This document shows positions 1 to 4,267 of a stretch of 6,393 bases of DNA, one piece after another. Both the position numbers and the translations under genes were made by a program. How positions within the stretch are numbered: the stretch's first letter is position 1; each line of letters opens with the position of its first letter. The notes beneath the pieces were generated by a model. It was not told the DNA's origin, searched no databases, and worked only from the letters and a program-made list of their open reading frames with translations. Source of the DNA: Pseudomonadota bacterium (GTDB lineage Bacteria > Pseudomonadota > Alphaproteobacteria > Thalassobaculales > Thalassobaculaceae); assembly GCA_027623845.1 (NCBI GenBank), contig JAQBUJ010000202.1, positions 1 through 6,393 on the forward strand. The letters are read 5' to 3'.

Positions 1-1
1 C

Positions 2-874
2 GGACAGCGGCCGCTTCGGGTACAGTCGCAACCCTGGTACGACATGGGTTGCGACGCGCCGGATCTGGTGCTGACGCCGAAGATGATGCAGTGCACGATG
101 TTGCCATCATTCCCAAGTTTGGCCCGGTTTAGCATGGCCCCGGAGCAACAGGACCGGCTTGGCGCGCGTCTGATGGAATGCGGCGTCGATCCGAACCGCT
201 GGTTTTGCGTCCTGCACTACCGCGAGCCAAATTATAACTTCCGCAAATTTGCGTCCGCCAAACGCGATTTCGACCCCGAGCAGGCCATCGCCGTCACCCG
301 GCATGTCACACAGTCTCTCGGGGGGCAGGTCGTGCGAATCGGCCACCCCGGGATGGCGCCTTTTCCCAATATTCCGGGCTTTATCGACCTAAGTTCCGAG
401 GAAGACGGGTTTCAATTGCACGCCCATGCGGTCAGCCGGTCGCGATTCTTTTTGGAACTTTCTTCTTCCGGCCCGATGTCACTGGCCCTGCTCTTCGGGG
501 TGCCGGTCGCCCGGTGTAATTGCGTCGGCGTTTGGGGCCCGGTCGAAGCGCACAGTTTGGTGTTGCCGAAGCACATTCGCCGGCCAGATGGTCGATTGAT
601 GAGCCCTGCGGAGATGATGGAGGAGCGGGTGATCCACGATACGGTGATGTCGCGTCTGCTCGAGGAGCAGGGTTACAGCTTCGTACCAAATTCACTGGAA
701 GAATTGAAAGCGGTTGCCAAAGATATGGTGGCGACCACATCGGATTGTCCGGGGTGGCGCGTGCCGAGCATTCCGGCGCCGACGACCCCGACGAATAAAT
801 TTCAATGGCCCCTGCCGCATAGTATGAAACATAAGATCGCCAGCTATCCCGAGCTTGCCGGTTCGGTTGAATGA
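2..874 (+). CDS. TIGR04372-like glycosyltransferase, 5'-truncated by window edge
   Basis: The reading frame is open from the left edge to the TGA at 872-874. An ATG lies at 44, but the frame before it also reads as plausible protein (RVQSQPWYD precedes MGCDAP), and family members as I recall them are about 400 residues or more. I therefore treat this as the C-terminal part of a longer protein. It resembles TIGR04372-type putative glycosyltransferases of alphaproteobacterial surface-polysaccharide loci. Visible features in order are a beta-strand/loop WFCVLHYRE (near nt 200), GGQVVRIG (near 320), the FIDLSS segment (near 380), a donor-site-like LSSSGPMSLALLFGVPVA stretch (near 460-510), then PKHIRRPDGRLMSPAEMM (near 560-615). 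The usual family pattern is R-G-G-W-V-V-R-M-G followed by G-T-T-S-G and FGVP; here GTTSG is replaced by SSSGP. Donor and acceptor are unknown. There is no signal peptide or membrane segment in the visible part. Family call is from memory of conserved blocks; moderate to good confidence. Confidence 0.72.
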   Translation, partial: GQRPLRVQSQPWYDMGCDAPDLVLTPKMMQCTMLPSFPSLARFSMAPEQQDRLGARLMECGVDPNRWFCVLHYREPNYNFRKFASAKRDFDPEQAIAVTRHVTQSLGGQVVRIGHPGMAPFPNIPGFIDLSSEEDGFQLHAHAVSRSRFFLELSSSGPMSLALLFGVPVARCNCVGVWGPVEAHSLVLPKHIRRPDGRLMSPAEMMEERVIHDTVMSRLLEEQGYSFVPNSLEELKAVAKDMVATTSDCPGWRVPSIPAPTTPTNKFQWPLPHSMKHKIASYPELAGSVE

Positions 875-1002
875 TCGTCCGCATCGGGCGTCAGCAGAGC
901 AATATCGTTCCGCCGCTTGGCGCGATCGGCTAGCATGCGGCCGAATTCGAGGCGATCAACCGGGACGCCGGTCGCGTCGGTATACTGGACAGCGTCGGAC
1001 AT
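844..1002 (-). CDS. possible small hypothetical protein (52 aa), convergent with the glycosyltransferase
   Basis: A minus-strand ATG at 1000-1002 opens a 52-codon frame ending in TAG at 844-846. It overlaps the last 31 nt of the glycosyltransferase gene in convergent orientation and fills most of the gap before the methyltransferase gene. The protein begins MSDAVQYTDATGVPVDRLEF and continues with a charged GRMLADRAKRRNDIALLTPD stretch. It is hydrophilic with a short amphipathic, arginine-rich helix, and the codons look like normal GC-rich coding sequence. There is no good Shine-Dalgarno sequence before the ATG (the preceding bases read CTATCCTTTAGA). I do not recognise a family. It may be a real short gene, or a chance open frame in GC-rich DNA; if real, its 5' end would lie over the promoter region of the downstream methyltransferase. 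Confidence 0.35.
   Translation of the reverse strand: MSDAVQYTDATGVPVDRLEFGRMLADRAKRRNDIALLTPDADDHSTEPASSG
981..986 (+). promoter_or_regulatory. candidate -10 element for the methyltransferase operon
   Basis: TATACT matches the sigma-70 -10 consensus at five of six positions and stands out in a GC-rich stretch. It lies about 39 nt before the GTG at 1025, which would give a leader of roughly 30 nt. No convincing -35 hexamer is present 16-18 nt upstream, so the promoter is tentative. Confidence 0.28.
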
Positions 1003-1024
1003 TCTAAAGGATAGGTAGCGTACC

Positions 1025-1717
1025 GTGGCGAGCGTTGGAGCGTTTGAACGCGTGATCGGAAAACGGTCGATACCGGTTGATCCGGTATGGCTGGCGGAGC
1101 ATTCCCGACGCTATGGATCGGTCGAGCTTGATATCGGCACCGGTGATGGGCGTTATGTGCTGGACGCCGCGCGGGGAGACCCGGAACGTCTTGTCATCGG
1201 CGTTGACGCGGTTGCCGGGAACATGGTCGAGTCGGCGCGCAAAGCGTCGGCCTCGACGCGCAAAGGCGGGCTGGAGAACGCGGTTTTCTTTCGCGGCGCC
1301 GCCGAACAATTGCCCGGCCCGTTTGCTGACCTCGCCGATTGGGTGACGATCAACTACCCCTGGGGATCGCTGATGCGGATCGTTGCCGAGCCGGACACCG
1401 ATGCCCTGCGCGGTATACGGGCGAGTTGCAAGTTTGGGGCGGGGCTTCGTATTCTTCTGAACTACACCGTGATCTCGGATCGCCCGTATCTTGAGCGTCT
1501 GGGCCTCGGCGCGTTGGTCGACCCGGTTGATAACCCAAGCCTTAGCAGCGCCTATGAAGGTGCTGGATTTGTTGTCGAGGGGTGTCAGGTTTTCGCCGGC
1601 GACCCACCGGTCCGCACCCGCTGGGGCCGCCAATTGGTGCGCGGCGCGGCGCGGCAAACCCTCTCGATCGAAGCCACGGCGAGCGCGGCTGGAGGCACCC
1701 GATGGGACGAGACATGA
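1025..1717 (+). CDS. KamB/NpmA-type 16S rRNA (adenine(1408)-N1)-methyltransferase
   Basis: This 230-aa class I SAM-dependent methyltransferase resembles the aminoglycoside-resistance enzymes KamB and NpmA, which methylate N1 of A1408 in helix 44 of 16S rRNA in the assembled 30S subunit. An N-terminal VIGKR (10-14) corresponds to the beta-hairpin start of KamB (VVGKR). SAM motif I is VELDIGTGDGRYV (33-45), with acidic Asp61 ending the next strand (LVIGVD). KGGLENAVF (80-88), AAEQLP (92-97) and NYPWGSLMR (110-118) follow, then SSAYEGAGFVVEGC (174-187) and RTRWGRQLVRGA (197-208). Trp113 and Trp200 sit where NpmA W107/W197 and KamB W105/W193 stack on the flipped target base, so catalytic competence is likely. 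Length is close to KamB/NpmA (about 215-220 aa). The GTG start is bounded upstream by an in-frame TAG at 1016-1018; a weak AGGATAGG lies about 9 nt before it. The next gene overlaps its 3' end, implying one operon. Family assignment rests on recalled KamB/NpmA sequences, with an aligned pattern across the full length. Confidence 0.85.
   Translation: MASVGAFERVIGKRSIPVDPVWLAEHSRRYGSVELDIGTGDGRYVLDAARGDPERLVIGVDAVAGNMVESARKASASTRKGGLENAVFFRGAAEQLPGPFADLADWVTINYPWGSLMRIVAEPDTDALRGIRASCKFGAGLRILLNYTVISDRPYLERLGLGALVDPVDNPSLSSAYEGAGFVVEGCQVFAGDPPVRTRWGRQLVRGAARQTLSIEATASAAGGTRWDET
1691..1695 (+). promoter_or_regulatory. Shine-Dalgarno GGAGG that sets the DUF371-RsmI start
   Basis: GGAGG ends 6 nt before the ATG at 1702 and lies inside the 3' end of the methyltransferase gene. 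It favours ATG 1702 over the in-frame ATG 1714, whose ATG overlaps the upstream TGA (1715-1717) as ATGA. Either choice makes the two genes overlap and probably translationally coupled. Confidence 0.7.
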
Positions 1718-3066
1718 AACCCCCGCGCCAGGGTCGAACGGTGGATGATCCAGCGGCGAAACCGGGGCGCGATGGCGGCGCGCGCGCCACTCCAACCGGG
1801 TCGGTGACGATTCGCGCCCGAGGGCATCCTAATATCCGCGCGACCCACGCAAACACCTTCGAGTTGACGCCCGATGCCTCGGTGACCACATCGGGAACCT
1901 GTATTATCGGGATCGACGCCGAGTGGTCCGAGGGCGCGCTCCTGGCGTTGCGCGGCGCCGTGCGGATAACCATCCGCTCCGGTTCCATCGAGGAGACTGT
2001 GCGCGCCCGGATTAACCCCACCTTCATTCGCGGCGATCCGTTGGTCATCCGTCGCCATCCGGACCCACAGCCGCGCAGCCTATGCATCGCCGCCGAGAAA
2101 GGATCCGCAGCCTTGGATCGGGCGTTGGCTGAGGCGCTGCGTCAACCCGATGCCGATCTTGAGGTCACCTTGGAGATGCTTGGCGCTCCCGACGCTTCGG
2201 ACGGCGCGTTATTCGTCATCGCCACCCCGATCGGCAATCCCGGCGATCTGTCGCCGCGCGCGCTTGCCACCTTGCACAGCGTTGATCTGATCGTCGCGGA
2301 GGACACTAGGACCACCCGCGCGCTTATCGGGCGCGGCGCTCCGGACATGCTTTCGCTGCATGACCACAATGAGCGCGGCCGGGTTGCCGAGGTGCTGCGC
2401 CGGCTCGGCGCGGGCGCACGGGTGGCCCTGGTGTCCGAGGCCGGAATGCCGTTGATTTCGGATCCGGGTTTTGTCCTGGTCCGGTCGGCGGCGGCTGAGA
2501 ACTATCTCATCTCCCCGGTGCCGGGCCCCGACGCGGTGACGTCGGCGTTAAGCATCTCCGGCCTGCCCACCGATGATTTCCGCTTCATCGGCTTTCTGCC
2601 GCGCAAGGCGGGTGAGCGTCGGAGCGCGCTGGCGGCCTTGCGCACGGCCTCCTATTCGACCGTTTTCTTCGAGGCCCCGCACCGTATCCTCGATGCCCTG
2701 GAGGCCCTGGTCGAGGAGACCGGCGATCGCCGCATAGCCGCCTGTCGCAATATGACGAAACCCGGCGAGGAAGCCATTCGCGGCCGGGCCAGCGAGGTAA
2801 TCGCCGTTCTGAGAGACCGTGAGATCATCCGAGGCGAATTTACCGTCGTTGTCGAGTGCGCCGCCGCCGCTCCCGACACCGGGCTTGACGATGCGCTACT
2901 GCAGATGGCGCAAAGCCTGGTCGATGCCGGCGTCCCCACCAAGACCATCAGCGCCGCCTTGGCCAAGGCCACCGGCGCAAGCCGGCGAGACATGTTCTCA
3001 ATCGTGTTGGGCTTGAAGAACGACGCCATCGTCCACGACGCCGCCGACCTTGAGGATCAAGATTGA
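1702..3066 (+). CDS. DUF371 domain fused to RsmI-like 16S rRNA C1402 ribose methyltransferase
   Basis: This 454-aa protein has two parts. After a polar, disordered-looking leader (1-32), residues about 33-160 match DUF371, a mostly archaeal domain of unknown function: TIRARGHPNIRATHANTFEL (35-54), TSGTCIIGIDAE (63-74), then CIAAEKGSAALDRAL (128-142) and LEVTLEML. Residues about 168-386 are a tetrapyrrole-methylase-fold RsmI domain: FVIATPIGNPGDLSPRAL (171-188), AEDTRTTR (199-206), LHDHNE (219-224), ALVSEAGMPLISDPG (242-256), PVPGPDAVTSAL (272-283), GFLPRK (297-302), FEAPHR (323-328), TKPGEE (352-357). The C-terminal helices (397-440) fit the usual RsmI tail. RsmI methylates the 2'-O of C1402 in 16S rRNA helix 44. 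Departures from the usual motifs are SEAGMP for SDAGTP and CRNMTKPGEE where ARELTK is typical, so this may be a divergent paralogue with altered specificity. E. coli RsmI is about 286 aa; the excess is the DUF371 part. It overlaps the A1408 methyltransferase gene by 16 nt. An upstream in-frame ATG at 1582 exists but lies deep in that gene. Confidence 0.85.
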   Translation: MGRDMKPPRQGRTVDDPAAKPGRDGGARATPTGSVTIRARGHPNIRATHANTFELTPDASVTTSGTCIIGIDAEWSEGALLALRGAVRITIRSGSIEETVRARINPTFIRGDPLVIRRHPDPQPRSLCIAAEKGSAALDRALAEALRQPDADLEVTLEMLGAPDASDGALFVIATPIGNPGDLSPRALATLHSVDLIVAEDTRTTRALIGRGAPDMLSLHDHNERGRVAEVLRRLGAGARVALVSEAGMPLISDPGFVLVRSAAAENYLISPVPGPDAVTSALSISGLPTDDFRFIGFLPRKAGERRSALAALRTASYSTVFFEAPHRILDALEALVEETGDRRIAACRNMTKPGEEAIRGRASEVIAVLRDREIIRGEFTVVVECAAAAPDTGLDDALLQMAQSLVDAGVPTKTISAALAKATGASRRDMFSIVLGLKNDAIVHDAADLEDQD

Positions 3067-3113
3067 AAGGCCGCTCTCACCGACCGCACTCGGGTATGGT
3101 CTAAATAAACCTA

Positions 3114-3380
3114 TCATGGGCGATTGCGGGCTCTTAGCCGCGCGATTTCGTTTGCCGTATAGCCCATTCTAGCCAGCTGATCCTCGCCGAATTTCTGCCT
3201 GGCGTCGACAATGAATCGGTTCGCATGAGCTTGGCGAGATTCCTTGAAAGCGGCGCGCGCTCGTTGGAATAGACCGTTGTCGGATGTCGTTATGACCTGT
3301 TGTATTTGCCGGCTATAGCGGTTTTCTTTTTCGTTCTTTTCGACCGTTCCTAAGGGAGCCGTTAGCTGAATGATGGGCAT
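3114..3380 (-). CDS. small DUF1127-like protein (88 aa)
   Basis: The frame ends at TGA (3114-3116 on the minus strand). I choose ATG at 3378-3380 because AGG stands 7 nt before it; a TTG at 3407 would add nine lysine-rich residues but would lie inside the operator-like dyad. The protein begins MPIIQLTAPLGTVEKNEKEN and is hydrophilic and basic throughout, with no signal peptide or membrane segment. Its C-terminal segment, FGEDQLARMGYTANEIARLRA (residues 64-84), resembles the L-x-D-x-x-L-x-D-I-G-L-x-x-x-x-I motif of DUF1127 proteins, short alphaproteobacterial proteins of which some act in RNA turnover or phosphate and carbon metabolism. The match is partial, so the family is tentative. It is divergent from the HxlR gene and shares its control region, which suggests it is that regulator's target. 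Base composition is less GC-rich than the flanking operons. Confidence 0.62.
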   Translation of the reverse strand: MPIIQLTAPLGTVEKNEKENRYSRQIQQVITTSDNGLFQRARAAFKESRQAHANRFIVDARQKFGEDQLARMGYTANEIARLRARNRP

Positions 3381-3401
3381 GGTTTTGCCTTTTTTGTTTC
3401 C

Positions 3402-3414
3402 TTGCAAAATGCAA
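3402..3414. promoter_or_regulatory. operator-like dyad, copy A
   Basis: TTGCAAAATGCAA is a perfect dyad with 5-bp arms (TTGCA/TGCAA) and a 3-bp centre. It ends 21 nt before the minus-strand ATG at 3380. A near-identical copy in opposite orientation lies at 3440-3452. Its position suggests a binding site for the adjacent HxlR regulator. Confidence 0.5.
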
Positions 3415-3439
3415 TACGTAAATTACCTAAGCTAACATC

Positions 3440-3452
3440 TTGCGTTTTGCAA
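3440..3452. promoter_or_regulatory. operator-like dyad, copy B
   Basis: TTGCGTTTTGCAA is the inverted counterpart of copy A. Including one extra flanking base (14 nt, 3440-3453 against 3401-3414), the two copies match as reverse complements at 13 of 14 positions. It lies 22 nt before the hxlR-type ATG at 3475, so the two copies are placed almost symmetrically before the two divergent genes. The AT-rich spacer (3415-3439) contains TAACAT (3433-3438), a possible weak -10 for the plus-strand gene. Confidence 0.5.
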
Positions 3453-3474
3453 GTCGATTCTCCATAACCTTGAA

Positions 3475-3879
3475 ATGAGACACGAGAACAAGAAACGACA
3501 GTCCGGTTGCCCGGTTGCCTTTGGACTGGACACGTTCGGCGATCGGTGGAGCTTGCTGATCATTCGGGATGTCATGTTGAAGGGTAAAAAGACCTACAGC
3601 GAATTCATGAACGCTAAGGAGGCTATAGCGTCGAACATCCTGATCGATCGCCTGAAGCACCTTGAGACTGAAGGTATCCTGGAAAAATCACGCGATCCGG
3701 AAAATCGACGGAGCTTCATCTACGCGCTGACCAAGAAGGGGCGTGATCTGACGCCAATCATCTTGGAAATCATCACCTGGAGCGGCCTGCACGATCAAAG
3801 GCCGTTTGCCATGCGAGGGCTGGTGGAAGAAATCGGCAAAGACCGCGAGGAGTTCGAAGCGCTTCTGCGCTCAGAATAA
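3475..3879 (+). CDS. HxlR-family winged-helix transcriptional regulator
   Basis: This 134-aa protein shows the HxlR signature: CPVAFGLDTFGDRWSLLIIR (12-31) with the conserved cysteine (Cys12) near the N-terminus. A helix-turn-helix follows at about 40-69 (TYSEF, then IASNILIDRLKHLETEGIL, the latter containing the recognition helix), then a wing, SRDPENRRSFIYALTKKGRDL (72-92), and C-terminal dimerisation helices. HxlR proteins bind DNA as dimers, and some sense electrophiles or oxidants through the N-terminal cysteine; whether this one does is unknown. The ATG at 3475 is the only usual start after the in-frame TAA at 3433-3435; it has no clear Shine-Dalgarno, so translation may be weak or the transcript short-leadered. 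It is divergent from a small DUF1127-like gene with twin dyads between them, which suggests autorepression and control of that gene. GC content (about 50% in the sampled middle part) is below the flanking operons. Confidence 0.88.
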   Translation: MRHENKKRQSGCPVAFGLDTFGDRWSLLIIRDVMLKGKKTYSEFMNAKEAIASNILIDRLKHLETEGILEKSRDPENRRSFIYALTKKGRDLTPIILEIITWSGLHDQRPFAMRGLVEEIGKDREEFEALLRSE

Positions 3880-4131
3880 AGCCGGAGTGATGCCTCAATG
3901 ATGCGCAGTCGGTTCTTGGTCTCGCAATGCAAGCTTGGGAAGAAGACGCATCACAGGTTCCGCCTTCGCCGATGCCGAATGCAGATTAAGTCATCGTCGA
4001 AATTGTCCGGCCCTTGGGGCTTGATCCAGAAGAGCGCAATCTTTGATGGGGACAGCAGGTAGGTCGGGGACCTTGAAGCCCCGATTCTGCCTCCCCGCAC
4101 CCTTATCCACCGCTCTGCCTTCGGTTTTATC

Positions 4132-4154
4132 TTGCCGGTTAGCAGGTTGCCGGT
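4132..4154. repeat. short direct repeat TTGCCGGT x2, 15-bp period
   Basis: TTGCCGGT occurs at 4132-4139 and again at 4147-4154, upstream of hyuA. Such spacing could be a pair of regulator half-sites, but an 8-mer repeat in GC-rich DNA may be chance. Confidence 0.3.
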
Positions 4155-4213
4155 GGATTGGCTGACACGGGTTGACGGTTGGCTCCCGCGTGGTCCAGAA
4201 ATTCACCCGCCCG

Positions 4214-4226
4214 CGCCGGTCCGGCG
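4214..4226. promoter_or_regulatory. perfect palindrome upstream of hyuA
   Basis: CGCCGGTCCGGCG has 6-bp arms around one central base and ends 41 nt before the hyuA ATG. It might be an operator or a leader hairpin; high local GC makes chance a real alternative. Confidence 0.25.
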
Positions 4227-4267
4227 ATGGCGGTATCTGGGCGCGACATCGGTGATGGGGGACAAAC

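Larger units (their letters stand above)
3880..4267. other. 388-bp intergenic region without a convincing gene
   Basis: No open frame here looks like a protein I recognise. A 54-codon plus frame (3898-4062) and a minus frame running from inside hyuA to 3991 exist but have no family resemblance. Small structures are present: a nested imperfect fold between TGATGCG (3899-3905) and CGCATCA (3947-3953); a hairpin CGGGG/CCCCG (4065-4069 with 4079-4083) lacking a T-tract; a direct repeat TTGCCGGT (4132-4139 and 4147-4154); and a short palindrome before hyuA. A TTGACG hexamer (4172-4177) could be a -35 element, but no good -10 follows at the usual distance. The hyuAB promoter is probably here but cannot be fixed. 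Confidence 0.5.

Noticed and set aside
1582..1701. N-terminal extension of the DUF371-RsmI protein to ATG 1582
   Set aside because: The added 40 residues overlap the methyltransferase gene by 136 nt, are arginine- and proline-rich without family likeness, and lack the GGAGG ribosome site found before ATG 1702.
1025..1717. TrmB-type tRNA (guanine-N7) methyltransferase as the identity of this gene
   Set aside because: The general fold and DIGTGDG loop are shared, but the VIGKR start, KGGLENAVF, PWGSL and C-terminal RTRWGRQL segments follow the KamB/NpmA pattern, not TrmB.
1004..1795. 263-codon minus-strand open frame opposite the A1408 methyltransferase gene
   Set aside because: It is the antisense shadow of a well-supported gene and shows no domain.
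3381..3407. TTG start for the small minus-strand protein
   Set aside because: It would place the start codon within the operator-like dyad, and the ATG at 3380 has AGG at a good distance.
3898..4062. 54-codon plus-strand frame after the HxlR gene
   Set aside because: It is rich in basic residues, resembles no known protein, and has GGAG too far (about 11 nt) from the ATG.
4065..4083. CGGGG/CCCCG hairpin as a rho-independent terminator
   Set aside because: There is no T-tract after it, the loop is 9 nt, and it lies 190 nt past the HxlR stop.
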